Source: CBDDLD01 sp965250025 (GTDB lineage: Bacteria > Bacteroidota > Bacteroidia > Flavobacteriales > Flavobacteriaceae). From it: a stretch of 64,000 nt of DNA. Location: NCBI GenBank assembly GCA_965250025.1, contig OZ252283.1, positions 3,596,001 through 3,660,000 of the forward strand, in the 5' to 3' direction. The notes below the pieces were generated by a model. That model made no database searches. It saw only the letters and a list, made by a program, of their open reading frames with translations, and was not told the origin of the DNA. Of this stretch, positions 27,117 to 36,085 are shown in pieces (position 1 is the first letter of the stretch; every line of letters starts with the position of its first letter). Position numbers and translations under genes: made by a program.

Positions 27117-27944
27117 ATGATGAAAATGATGTGTAGAGTTATAACCTTGGTTGTAGTACTGGTATTCGGAATTAATATGACGAATGCACAGGACGATAAA
27201 AAAACTGTAGCTAAAGAAAAGTCAAACAACTATGTTTACGAGGCTAATAATCTCATAGATGAGGACCATGTTGCTGCAGAAATGGCTTATAGAAAAGCCA
27301 TATCTGAAGCACCCGACAATGTTGCCGGAACATACAACCTCGCACACAGTTATTACAAAGAAGGCAGCTTTAATGAAGCATTATTCAGAAGTCAGGAAGC
27401 AGCAAAGAATGCCACTAGTAAAGAAGAAAAACATAAGTCGTATCACAGTATAGGCAACATTTTAATGCAAAATAAAATGTGCAAAGAAGCTGTTGAAGCT
27501 TATAAAAATGCACTAAGAAATAATCCTGAGGATGACGAAACCCGATATAATTTAGCATTGGCAAAAGACTGTGCTAAACAGCAAGGCGGTGGGGAAGATA
27601 ACAAAGAAGACAAAGACAAGGAGGAAGATAAAAAAGAAGACGAGAAAAAAGATCAGGAAGGAGAAGATAAGGAAGATAAGAAGGACGAAGAAGGCGATAA
27701 GGATAAAAAAGAAGGTGAAGATAAAGAAGATGAAAAAGGAAAGCCTAAAGATGAAAAGAAAGATCAAGGTAAAGGTGATGATGATAAGAAAAAGCAAAAA
27801 CCAAAACCGCAGCCAGGGCAAATGTCTCCACAGCAGATAAAAAATATCCTAGAGGCCATGCAAAATCAGGAACAGAAAGTTCAGGAAAAAATAAATGCAG
27901 AAAAACAAAAAGGCGCCAAGGTAAAAACAGAAAAAGATTGGTAA
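27117..27944 (+). CDS. batC: BatC, TPR protein with acidic-basic tail
   Basis: This 275-residue protein has a signal peptide (MCRVITLVVVLVFGINMTNAQ). Two to three TPR repeats span about 40-150 (AGTYNLAHSYYKEGSFNEAL and VEAYKNALRNNPEDDETRYNLALA). A low-complexity Lys/Glu/Asp segment runs over about 155-235, then a Pro-rich patch and a short conserved end starting MSPQQIKNILEAMQ. This is the BatC layout. The charged segment makes long false ORFs in other frames on both strands. Confidence 0.9.
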   Translation: MMKMMCRVITLVVVLVFGINMTNAQDDKKTVAKEKSNNYVYEANNLIDEDHVAAEMAYRKAISEAPDNVAGTYNLAHSYYKEGSFNEALFRSQEAAKNATSKEEKHKSYHSIGNILMQNKMCKEAVEAYKNALRNNPEDDETRYNLALAKDCAKQQGGGEDNKEDKDKEEDKKEDEKKDQEGEDKEDKKDEEGDKDKKEGEDKEDEKGKPKDEKKDQGKGDDDKKKQKPKPQPGQMSPQQIKNILEAMQNQEQKVQEKINAEKQKGAKVKTEKDW

Positions 27945-27966
27945 TTACGTACGTTTAATTCAAACA

Positions 27967-29742
27967 ATGAAACTTAATACCTACATATCCATAGTATTGA
28001 TGGTTGTTGTTACAGCCATATCTTCTGCACAGGTAAAGTTTGAAGCTAAGGTTAGTAAAAAGAAGTTAGGGGTTAATGAACGATTGCGTATTGATTTTGA
28101 AATGAATAAGGACGGCGACAATTTTAATCCGCCGGACTTTAAAGATTTTACTATAGTAGGCGGACCAAATACATCTGTGCGTAATTCTTGGGCAAATGGC
28201 AAACGATCATATACAAAAACGTATAGTTATTTCTTAGCTCCGAAAAAGCGTGGGTCGTTTAAAATTAAACAGGCAACCATAGAGATTGAAGGTGAGATCT
28301 ACAAGACATTCCCGATAACCATACAAGTAACTAAAGCGGTAGATAAGCCAAAAGACGGCAATAATGCTGAATATGTAGCTTCTGAAAATATTCATTTGGT
28401 TGCTGAAGTTTCTAAAACCAGTCCCTATTTAAACGAGGCTATAACTGTAGTTTACAAGCTATATGTTTCTCCCAATACGGGCGTGAGCAATTGGCGAGAA
28501 AAGGATACACCAAGATACAATGATTTCTGGAGTCAGAATATAGAGATCAAAGGATTAAAAATCCAAAAAGGAGAATATAATGGTGAAGATTATCGCTATG
28601 TGATCTTAAGAAAAACAGTATTGTATCCGCAAAAAACAGGCAAACTAAAAATAGAACCATTAGCTTTAGATATTACGGTAGAAGTGCCAACAAGTCGTTA
28701 TGATATTTTTGGAAATAGAATTATGGCTAAGGTACCAAAAACCATATCTGCAGGAAGCAGAAGCATCAATGTAAAGCCACTTCCTGAGGCAGGAAGACCA
28801 TCAGATTTTAAAGGCGCAGTTGGACGGTTTGATTTTAAAGTAACCACTTCCAAACAACGTTTAAATGCTACAGAATCTCTACAGGCCAAAATAGAGGTTT
28901 CGGGAGAAGGCAACCTTAAATTGTTTGAACTGCCTAAACTAACAGTTCCTAGTTCATTAGAAGTATATGAACCAGAACATAAGGAAGCTGTAAGAACTAC
29001 ACTAAAAGGTATGCAAGGTAAAATATCCGATACCTATACCATCATACCACAATTTAAAGGGAAATACCCAATACCAAATATCACATTCTCATATTTTGAT
29101 CTGGCCACAGAGACCTATAAGCAAATCAGCTCAGATGAAATTGTAATAGATGTTGAAAAAGGACCAACAAATAATGCTTTAGCGGCAAATGCAAACGACT
29201 CAAGAACCAACTCAGTGAAGCAAAATGTGACAACAACAGATCAATTTGCATTCATAAAAACCAAGTCAGACCTTATCAATATAAAATCGCCTTACTTTTT
29301 TAAATCATCGTTGTTCTGGTCGTTATTACTATTACCTTTTTTATTCATTCCTTTGGCCATTATAATCCGAAAACAAAAAGATAAAAGAGATGCCGACGTT
29401 CAGGGCAACAGAATACGAAAAGCAGATCGATTGGCTAAAAAATATCTTAGTGAAGCCAAGAAGACCTTAGGACAGAAAGAAGCATTCTATGTTGCACTGG
29501 AAAAAGCATTACATAATTATCTTAAAGCTAAACTCAATATAGAAACAAGCGAGTTTAGTAAACCTCATATTCAAGATTTATTACAGCAGCGACAGGTAGA
29601 TCATTCAACCATAGAAACCTTTATTTCAATATTAGAAAGTTGTGAATTAGCAAGATATACACCTTCTAGCGATGTAGCCATGAAACAAGATTATGATAAA
29701 GCGGCAAAAACAATTACACTAATCGATAAACAAATCCGATGA
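27967..29742 (+). CDS. batD: BatD, oxygen-tolerance family protein
   Basis: A 591-residue protein of the BatD family. It has a signal peptide (MVVVTAISSAQ) and a large periplasmic beta region with the family start FEAKVSKKKLGVNERLRIDFEMN. The pattern YVASENIHLVAEVSKTSPYLNEAITVVYKLYV is typical. A membrane segment lies near 445-463 (LFWSLLLLPFLFIPLAIIIR), followed by a cytoplasmic helical tail. It overlaps batE by four bases (ATGA). Confidence 0.92.
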   Translation: MKLNTYISIVLMVVVTAISSAQVKFEAKVSKKKLGVNERLRIDFEMNKDGDNFNPPDFKDFTIVGGPNTSVRNSWANGKRSYTKTYSYFLAPKKRGSFKIKQATIEIEGEIYKTFPITIQVTKAVDKPKDGNNAEYVASENIHLVAEVSKTSPYLNEAITVVYKLYVSPNTGVSNWREKDTPRYNDFWSQNIEIKGLKIQKGEYNGEDYRYVILRKTVLYPQKTGKLKIEPLALDITVEVPTSRYDIFGNRIMAKVPKTISAGSRSINVKPLPEAGRPSDFKGAVGRFDFKVTTSKQRLNATESLQAKIEVSGEGNLKLFELPKLTVPSSLEVYEPEHKEAVRTTLKGMQGKISDTYTIIPQFKGKYPIPNITFSYFDLATETYKQISSDEIVIDVEKGPTNNALAANANDSRTNSVKQNVTTTDQFAFIKTKSDLINIKSPYFFKSSLFWSLLLLPFLFIPLAIIIRKQKDKRDADVQGNRIRKADRLAKKYLSEAKKTLGQKEAFYVALEKALHNYLKAKLNIETSEFSKPHIQDLLQQRQVDHSTIETFISILESCELARYTPSSDVAMKQDYDKAAKTITLIDKQIR

Positions 29743-30500
29743 TGAAGCAACTATTAGCCATATTTCTGTTTGTCGTTAGTGTTATGGGTACTGCCCAGAA
29801 CAATAGTTTATTTGAAGAAGGAAATGCATTCTATAATGAAGGGAAGTATCAGGAAGCGATCAAAAAATATGAAACCATTCTTAAAAATGGGCAACACTCG
29901 GCAGCATTATATTTCAATTTAGCCAATGCCAACTATAAACTGAATAAAGTAGCGCCAAGTATATATTATTATGAAAAAGCATTACTATTAAACCCCAATG
30001 ATAAAGACATAAAAAGTAATATTGTTTTTGCTAACAATATGACTATTGATGATATCGATGTTGTTCCCGAAGTAGGTTTTTCCAAAATTACCAAAGGTAT
30101 TATTAATACCATGAGTTTTGACAATTGGGCTAAACTGGCAATTGCTGGTGTTTTTCTATTTGTAGTATTGTTTTTAGCATATCATTTTTCTTATGCAACA
30201 TCAAAAAAGCGAATTGCTTTTGTAGTAAGCATAGTTTCCTTATTAGTTGCCTGTTGTTCTGTAGCAATAGCATTTCAGAAGTATAGCATGGACAGCAAAG
30301 ATCAGCCGGCCATAGTATTTGCTCAGGAAAGTAGGGTCAAAGCAGAACCTAATTTAAGAAGTGAAGAGGCCTTTAAATTACACGAAGGCACTAAGGTAAA
30401 AGTTCTGGATACCATTGACAATTGGAAAAAGATAAAAATAGCAGATGGTACAACAGGGTGGATTGCATCAGACGATATTCGACTTCTAAAAGATTTTTAA
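29739..30500 (+). CDS. batE: BatE, TPR and SH3 domain membrane protein
   Basis: This 253-residue protein has a signal peptide (MKQLLAIFLFVVSVMGTAQ), TPR repeats at about 20-95 (EGNAFYNEGKYQEAIKKYETILKNG, ALYFNLANANYKL) and two membrane segments near 135-155 and 163-180. A bacterial SH3 domain ends it (ESRVKAEPNLRSEEAFKLHEGTKVKVLDTIDNWKKIKIADGTTGWIASDDI). It closes the bat operon; 81 bp separate it from the SulP gene, which may be read through. Confidence 0.92.
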   Translation: MMKQLLAIFLFVVSVMGTAQNNSLFEEGNAFYNEGKYQEAIKKYETILKNGQHSAALYFNLANANYKLNKVAPSIYYYEKALLLNPNDKDIKSNIVFANNMTIDDIDVVPEVGFSKITKGIINTMSFDNWAKLAIAGVFLFVVLFLAYHFSYATSKKRIAFVVSIVSLLVACCSVAIAFQKYSMDSKDQPAIVFAQESRVKAEPNLRSEEAFKLHEGTKVKVLDTIDNWKKIKIADGTTGWIASDDIRLLKDF

Positions 30501-30581
30501 AATATTACCCTCTTCGATCCTTTCCCTAAGCTAATTAAAAGATGTATTTTAGTTACCTAAACTAAACTAGCTATTGCAGAT

Positions 30582-32444
30582 ATGAAAGACCTATTCAAGA
30601 ATATAAAAGGCGATGCCTTTGGAGGTATCACGGCAGGTATAGTAGCATTGCCATTAGCATTGGCTTTTGGTGTTTCATCTGGTTTAGGACCAAGTGCAGG
30701 GCTTTATGGCGCTATTTTTATCAGTTTTTTTGCAGCTTTATTCGGAGGGACAAACACACAGATTTCTGGCCCAACAGCACCTATGACAGCTGTGAGTATG
30801 GGTATTATAGCCGGGATTATAGCAACAAACGATGGAGATGTTAGTAAGGCATTACCAGCAATATTAACCGTGTTTTTATTAGCAGGCGTCATACAAATAG
30901 GTCTAGGACTACTAGGTTTAGGGAAATATATTAGATACATACCGTATCCGGTGGTTTCAGGATTTATGACTGCCATAGGTGTTATTATTATCATTACTCA
31001 GATATTACCGGCACTAGGTTATAGTCCAAAGGAAGATTTAGATTTTGTAGAACAATTTAAACCTAAAGCCGAAGATGTCATATTGGAGAATATCATTAAA
31101 GAAGAAGCAGGCGAAGGCATATTGGTTTTAGAAGAGTTCAGGGAAACTATAAAGAGGGCCGAAAAGATAACCCCTCAGGATATTGAAAAGGAATCAAAAA
31201 CATTAGCTAAAAAAGAAGCTTCCGGAGTTTTAGGAACTATAAAAGTGCTACCAAGAGCTATAAAAAGCATCAATTGGTTAGAGCTTATTTTAACACTCTC
31301 AACCATATTTATAGTATATGGATTTAAAAGGATCACTACCAAAATACCGAGTAGTCTTGTTGCTTTAGTCGTTATGTCCTCAATAGCCATTGGTTTTGGT
31401 TTAGATTATAAGCCAATTGAAGAAATACCCTCAGGCTTACCGGATATTAAACTTGAAATATTCACAGGCTTTAGCCTGTCGTCAATTACGCCATATATTT
31501 TCACGGCATTAACGCTGGCTTTATTGGGAGCAATAGACTCATTACTAACGAGTGTTGTTGCTGATAATATGACGAAAACCAAGCACAAACCTAATAAAGA
31601 ATTGGTGGGGCAAGGTATAGGGAATTCCATAGCTGCATTGTTCGGAGGGATTCCGGGTGCAGGAGCAACTATCAGAACAGTAGTTAATATCAATGCCGGA
31701 GGAAAAACCAAACTTTCGGGTATGATTGCCGGAGTATTACTATTGATCATTTTATTGGCTTTAGGACCTGTAGCCTCCAAAATACCGGCAGCAGTTCTGG
31801 CAGGTATTTTAATTGTGGTTGGAATTAGTGTCATGGATTATAAAGGGCTAAAGGCCATACCAAGCATGCCAAAAGACATTAAACTTGGCCCACTACGATT
31901 AAGCTCTGAAGTAGTAGTAATGCTGGTCGTATTAGTGCTCTCCACTGTATGGGATTTGATTTATGCTGTGGGTATAGGTTTGGTAATTGCCTCACTGATG
32001 TTTATGAAAAAAATAGGAGATGTTACGGCAGAAAGTTCGAATGTGAAATCTCTAAAAGAAGAAGCATGGGCAGATGAGTATATTTTTCCAAAGCAGTTAG
32101 AAGAAGAAGTTTTTATAAAACATCTTAAAGGACCTTTGTTTTTTGGTTCCACCAGTGATTTCCAATCGCTTTCAGCCCAAATCCCCGATACGGCGAGAAT
32201 TGTCATTATGCGTTTGGGCCGTATGCAATATATGGACCAATCCGGGCTTTATGCCATGGAAGACATGTTACAAGATCTTAAAGCTAAAGATATCGACGTG
32301 TTGTTTGTAGATCTTTTAAAGCAACCGCGATATATGATGGAGCGTATCGATATCATTCCCGATTTCATAGGGGAAGATCATATATTTGAAGACTTTAACT
32401 CATGTGTCAACTGGATCAAAGCAAATGTTGAGGATGAGTTTTAG
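30582..32444 (+). CDS. SulP family anion permease
   Basis: A 620-residue inner-membrane transporter. It has the SulP core with about 12 membrane segments and the signature FGGTNTQISGPTAPMTAVS. A C-terminal STAS domain covers about 500-615 (GPLFFGSTSDFQSL, ARIVIMRLGRMQYMDQSGLYAMEDML). SulP proteins exchange sulfate, bicarbonate, chloride or dicarboxylates. A loop of about 90 residues at 155-230 between membrane segments is longer than usual and charged, and may be cytoplasmic. The gene converges on cvpA, with which its stop overlaps by four bases. Confidence 0.92.
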   Translation: MKDLFKNIKGDAFGGITAGIVALPLALAFGVSSGLGPSAGLYGAIFISFFAALFGGTNTQISGPTAPMTAVSMGIIAGIIATNDGDVSKALPAILTVFLLAGVIQIGLGLLGLGKYIRYIPYPVVSGFMTAIGVIIIITQILPALGYSPKEDLDFVEQFKPKAEDVILENIIKEEAGEGILVLEEFRETIKRAEKITPQDIEKESKTLAKKEASGVLGTIKVLPRAIKSINWLELILTLSTIFIVYGFKRITTKIPSSLVALVVMSSIAIGFGLDYKPIEEIPSGLPDIKLEIFTGFSLSSITPYIFTALTLALLGAIDSLLTSVVADNMTKTKHKPNKELVGQGIGNSIAALFGGIPGAGATIRTVVNINAGGKTKLSGMIAGVLLLIILLALGPVASKIPAAVLAGILIVVGISVMDYKGLKAIPSMPKDIKLGPLRLSSEVVVMLVVLVLSTVWDLIYAVGIGLVIASLMFMKKIGDVTAESSNVKSLKEEAWADEYIFPKQLEEEVFIKHLKGPLFFGSTSDFQSLSAQIPDTARIVIMRLGRMQYMDQSGLYAMEDMLQDLKAKDIDVLFVDLLKQPRYMMERIDIIPDFIGEDHIFEDFNSCVNWIKANVEDEF

Positions 32445-32950
32445 ACAGTTTCAGGATGTTCTTCATCGTTATCAGCAATGATGGAAGGAAGTATCATAGG
32501 CGCTAAAGATTTTACTGGGGCATAAAGTATACTCTCGTTGAGGTCTTCCTCTTCCATGAAAGGGAGTGTGTTGTTCAACCGTTCAAAGACAATTAAGACC
32601 ACACTAAGCATAAGTCCAATTTTTAAAGCACCAAAAGCAGCACCAAGGAGTTTATTTAGTATCCCTAAAGCAGCAAAATCTGCTAATTTAGTTAAAGCTT
32701 TTCCGGCCAAACTAATAGCCAATACAATAATGACAAACGTAATGGCAAATGCAGTGATTTGAATGGTTTTTTCATTCCAATCCACACGAGATTCCAGAAA
32801 ACCAGCAACAAAATCGCTAAAATGAATGGCACCATACACACCAAGAATAAGTGCTAAAAGTGAAGCAATCTCTACAAAAAGCCCTTTCATTAATCCTCTA
32901 ATCAGACCAAATAACAATAATGCTCCTAAAACAATATCAATGACACTCAT
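32441..32950 (-). CDS. CvpA family membrane protein
   Basis: I place the start at the Met that begins MSVIDIVLGALLLFGLIRGLMKGLF, giving 169 residues, the family size. The 18 residues upstream of it in the same frame include no good start context. Four membrane segments are visible, with the CvpA motif in the first (DIVLGALLLFGLIRGLMKGLFVEIASLLALI). CvpA is needed for colicin V export and for normal envelope or purine-linked physiology in E. coli; its molecular role is unclear. Confidence 0.88.
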   Translation of the reverse strand: MSVIDIVLGALLLFGLIRGLMKGLFVEIASLLALILGVYGAIHFSDFVAGFLESRVDWNEKTIQITAFAITFVIIVLAISLAGKALTKLADFAALGILNKLLGAAFGALKIGLMLSVVLIVFERLNNTLPFMEEEDLNESILYAPVKSLAPMILPSIIADNDEEHPETV

Positions 32951-32979
32951 AATACTAAATGTTTTAAGCAAATATAGTT

Positions 32980-32987
32980 TAACTTTG
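32980..32987 (+). promoter_or_regulatory. TAnnTTTG box upstream of the 33022 gene
   Basis: TAACTTTG, 34 bases before the ATG at 33022, fits the -7 element. No clear -33 TTG was found at the usual spacing. Confidence 0.35.
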
Positions 32988-33021
32988 CAAGTTATATAAC
33001 GCACTTAGGGAACTCAAAATT

Positions 33022-33378
33022 ATGTCTAGAGATCAACAATTAAAAGACCGATGGGATTTGGTCGTTGAAAAACTATCACAGCAATTTGCTGATGGTGATC
33101 GTTTGGATCTGGATGCTATCATATATCTTATAGGTGTTCAAGAGCTTGGACAATTACACCGAGCTTATAAAAAAGATCATAAGTTAGATCTCATGCACAT
33201 AGCCATTTGTAAGCTTTTAGAGCCTTATGGGTTTTACGAGTTTGACTATGTCGATGAAGACGGATGGCCACATTATAAAGTAAAAGCACAGTTGCCACAT
33301 CTTAGAGCAGGCGAGCAAAGTGTTTTAATGAAGGAAGCTATTGTGAACTATTTTGTAGAAACTGAATATATAGACTGA
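33022..33378 (+). CDS. Conserved hypothetical protein (118 aa)
   Basis: An acidic, soluble 118-residue protein without signal peptide. The first 60 residues look helical (QLKDRWDLVVEKLSQQFADGDRLDLDAIIYLIGVQELG) and the end is mixed. I recognise no domain. It lies just upstream of pheS on the same strand (35 bp). This placement next to pheS suggests an ordinary housekeeping protein of the family. Confidence 0.65.
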   Translation: MSRDQQLKDRWDLVVEKLSQQFADGDRLDLDAIIYLIGVQELGQLHRAYKKDHKLDLMHIAICKLLEPYGFYEFDYVDEDGWPHYKVKAQLPHLRAGEQSVLMKEAIVNYFVETEYID

Positions 33379-33385
33379 GATTTTT

Positions 33386-33393
33386 TAAATTTG
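33386..33393 (+). promoter_or_regulatory. TAnnTTTG box upstream of pheS
   Basis: TAAATTTG ends 20 bases before the pheS ATG. It is the right distance for a -7 element, but no -33 TTG is seen 17-23 bases further up. Confidence 0.35.
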
Positions 33394-33413
33394 CAGTCAT
33401 TTTTAACCATACC

Positions 33414-34433
33414 ATGATAGATAAGTTAAAGGAACTCATAGCAGAAGCGGAAGCATTTACGGCACAATCTAAAGAAGAAGTTGAAGCCTTTAGAATCAAA
33501 TATTTAGGCTCTAAGGGTTTGCTAAAACAGTATTATGCCGAATTGAGAAATGTGGCTAATGAGCAAAAGAAAGAGTTTGGTCAAACTATAAATGAACTCA
33601 AGAAAACTGCTGAAGCCAAGGTCAATAACCTGAAAGAAGCCTTTGAAAATCAGGAAGAGACACAAGGTGTTTATGGCGATTTATCTCGTCCGGGAGAACC
33701 GATAGCTTTGGGTGCCCGCCATCCGATTTCAATCGTGAAAAATCAAATTATTGATATTTTTTCTCGTATAGGCTTTAATGTTAGTGAAGGCCCAGAAATT
33801 GAAGACGACTGGCACAATTTTACGGCATTAAACTTACCGGAATATCACCCTGCCCGTGATATGCAGGATACTTTCTTTATTCAAACCAATCCCGATGTGT
33901 TATTACGTACGCACACAAGTTCGGTACAGGTACGCTACATGGAAAATAATCAACCTCCGATAAGAACCATTTCTCCTGGAAGAGTATATCGTAATGAGGC
34001 CATTTCTGCACGTTCACATTGTTTCTTTCATCAGGTAGAGGGCTTGTATATAGATAAAGATGTGAGTTTTGCTGACCTCAAACAAACACTTCAGTATTTT
34101 ACTACTGAAATGTTTGGGAAGTCTAAGATTAGGTTACGACCATCCTATTTTCCATTTACTGAACCTAGTGCCGAAGTGGATGTTTATTGGGGCCTAGAAA
34201 CCGAGACCGACTATAAGATGACTAAAGGCACAGGTTGGTTAGAGATAATGGGTTGCGGTATGGTAGACCCTAACGTTCTCGATAATTGCGGTATAGACTC
34301 TAAGGCGTATTCAGGTTTTGCATTCGGAATGGGGATCGATCGTATTGCATTATTGTTACATCAAACTAGTGATATCCGATTATTGAGTGAAAACGATGTG
34401 CGCTTCCTCGAGCAGTTTAAAAGTGTTTTGTAA
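33414..34433 (+). CDS. pheS: Phenylalanyl-tRNA synthetase alpha subunit
   Basis: The 339-residue protein is full length for PheS. It has the N-terminal coiled coil (to about 85) and the class II catalytic core: motif 1 near HPISIVKNQIIDIFSRIGF, motif 2 near FHQVEGLYIDK, and motif 3 GFAFGMGIDRIALLL. The Phe-binding region GTGWLEIMGCGMV is intact. It charges tRNA-Phe with the PheT subunit, which is not in the window. This is common in Bacteroidota, where pheS and pheT are often apart. Confidence 0.97.
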   Translation: MIDKLKELIAEAEAFTAQSKEEVEAFRIKYLGSKGLLKQYYAELRNVANEQKKEFGQTINELKKTAEAKVNNLKEAFENQEETQGVYGDLSRPGEPIALGARHPISIVKNQIIDIFSRIGFNVSEGPEIEDDWHNFTALNLPEYHPARDMQDTFFIQTNPDVLLRTHTSSVQVRYMENNQPPIRTISPGRVYRNEAISARSHCFFHQVEGLYIDKDVSFADLKQTLQYFTTEMFGKSKIRLRPSYFPFTEPSAEVDVYWGLETETDYKMTKGTGWLEIMGCGMVDPNVLDNCGIDSKAYSGFAFGMGIDRIALLLHQTSDIRLLSENDVRFLEQFKSVL

Positions 34434-34436
34434 GTT

Positions 34437-34832
34437 TTGAAAAAAGACATTATAATACCCGAGGTTAAAGATGTATATGTTGCAGTAGTTCAGGAAGAAC
34501 ATCCTGAGTATAAAACCTTAGACTGGAATGCCTATATCATTAATGATAAAGCGGTTGATATAGAAATGCTGTTAATTGTTTCCAAAGGCTATGATGGCAA
34601 TAAGGAAACATCTGTAATGCGTCATAAATTGGATAAGTTACCTGCTAAAAGTTATGCTAAGATCGAATTAATGCAAGATGTTGTTCTGGCACTTAATAAT
34701 GCATTTAAAATTACATTTTTTGAAGGCAATCAAATGTTAGATAAAACCTTTGTATTTAGAAAAAACACCATAAATACCAAAGCATTACAGCAGATTCCTT
34801 TAATGCCGTTAAAAGGAGTTTTGGTGAAATAA
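34437..34832 (+). CDS. Conserved hypothetical protein after pheS
   Basis: A 131-residue soluble protein starting with TTG, three bases after the pheS stop, with no ATG near that position in frame. The predicted structure is mainly beta: DIIIPEVKDVYVAVVQEEHPEYKTLDWNAYIINDKAVDIEMLLIVSKGY, then a second sheet. I do not recognise the family. The tight spacing suggests coupling to pheS. It probably has a cytoplasmic role. Confidence 0.68.
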   Translation: MKKDIIIPEVKDVYVAVVQEEHPEYKTLDWNAYIINDKAVDIEMLLIVSKGYDGNKETSVMRHKLDKLPAKSYAKIELMQDVVLALNNAFKITFFEGNQMLDKTFVFRKNTINTKALQQIPLMPLKGVLVK

Positions 34833-34949
34833 TTGTTTTCATTAAGTAGGATGCTACAAAAAACGGCATTTCATGTTTTGCGATGCCCTCTTAGTCGTAA
34901 TTGTTTTGAAATTATAGCTCTGCTGAAACAAGAGCTTAAGCTTTAGATT

Positions 34950-35951
34950 CTAATCCAATCTGTCTGTTAATTTTTGAAATACTTTCTTTGGATTCTTCCC
35001 TTCATACAGAATAGCATGAACGGCATTGATAATAGGTAAGCGTGTTTTTTTAGTATTCTTCTCATTGAGCAAATAAGCACTTCTGGTCGCATAATAACCT
35101 TCAGCAACCATGTTCATTTCCAACTGAGCAGACTTTACAGTGTACCCTTTGCCGATCATATTTCCAAACATGCGGTTACGGGAAAATACAGAATACCCGG
35201 TTACCAATAGGTCACCTAAATATGCCGAGTTATTAATATTGCGTTTCATTTTATGCATCTTTTTAATAAAACGCTTCATTTCACGTATGGCATTACTCAT
35301 CAAAACACTTTGAAAATTATCACCATAACCCAGACCATGAGCAATACCAGCAGCAATAGCATAAATGTTTTTGAGCATTACGGCATACTCAGTTCCAATA
35401 ATATCATCACTAATCTTGGTTTTAATATAACTGCTAGATAAACTATTGGCTATAGCTTGTGCTTTTTTAGGATCGGCACACGAAATGGTTAAGTAAGATA
35501 AGCGTTCCAAAGCCACTTCTTCAGCATGACATGGACCTGCAATAACAGCAATATTTTCGAAAGGAATATTATAGAGGTCATGGAAGTGCTCCCCCACAAG
35601 CAATCCGGATTCAGGAATGATACCTTTAACAGCAGAAACCACGGTTTTTTGAGTAATATCCACCGTGAGCTTTTCTAACTCAGAAGACATAAATGCTGAA
35701 GGAATAACAAAAATAAGTACATCCGCATAAGCGGCAATCTCATTAATGTCATTACTAAGTTTTAGCTGCTCTGTATGAAACTCTACAGAACTCAGGTAGC
35801 TGGGATTATGCTGTTCTTTTAATAAATGTTCTTTGGTATATACACTACGCATGTACCAGCCCACTTCATCTAAATTTTCACATAGCATTTTTACAATGGC
35901 CGTGGCCCAGCTTCCGCCTCCAAAAACAGCATATTTAGTTGTTGTACTCAT
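34950..35951 (-). CDS. gpsA: NAD(P)-dependent glycerol-3-phosphate dehydrogenase
   Basis: A 333-residue enzyme that makes sn-glycerol-3-phosphate for phospholipid synthesis. The dinucleotide-binding loop is YAVFGGGSWATAI (GxGxxA type), the catalytic Lys is in EYAVMLKNIYAIAAG, and the substrate block is LGDLLVTGYSVFSRN. It is cytoplasmic and monocistronic. A CAAAAATA box (minus strand TATTTTTG) 26 bases before its start looks like a -7 element. Confidence 0.95.
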   Translation of the reverse strand: MSTTTKYAVFGGGSWATAIVKMLCENLDEVGWYMRSVYTKEHLLKEQHNPSYLSSVEFHTEQLKLSNDINEIAAYADVLIFVIPSAFMSSELEKLTVDITQKTVVSAVKGIIPESGLLVGEHFHDLYNIPFENIAVIAGPCHAEEVALERLSYLTISCADPKKAQAIANSLSSSYIKTKISDDIIGTEYAVMLKNIYAIAAGIAHGLGYGDNFQSVLMSNAIREMKRFIKKMHKMKRNINNSAYLGDLLVTGYSVFSRNRMFGNMIGKGYTVKSAQLEMNMVAEGYYATRSAYLLNEKNTKKTRLPIINAVHAILYEGKNPKKVFQKLTDRLD

Positions 35952-35976
35952 TAAGGGATATTAATTAAAATGCTGC

Positions 35977-35984
35977 TCAAAAAT
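35977..35984 (-). promoter_or_regulatory. TAnnTTTG box upstream of gpsA
   Basis: Minus-strand TATTTTTG, 26 bases upstream of the gpsA start, matches the -7 consensus. Confidence 0.35.
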
Positions 35985-36085
35985 AATCAAAATAATACTC
36001 TTAGAACATATCTGATAATTAGAGCAATACATTTTTGGCATGTGTTTTGGATATACATAGATATAAACCCTAAAACCTTTGAAAT

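Noticed and set aside
27552..27840. ORFs on both strands overlapping batC
   Set aside because: They are shadows of the Lys/Glu/Asp-rich low-complexity segment; batC itself has the signal peptide and TPR repeats.
31406..31834. 142-residue minus-strand ORF in the SulP gene
   Set aside because: It lies wholly inside a convincing transporter gene and shows no recognisable domain.
34864..34938. Two weak hairpins (GGCAT/ATGCC and AGCTCT/AGAGCT) between the convergent genes at 34832 and 34950
   Set aside because: Short stems without a T tract on either strand; I do not call them terminators.
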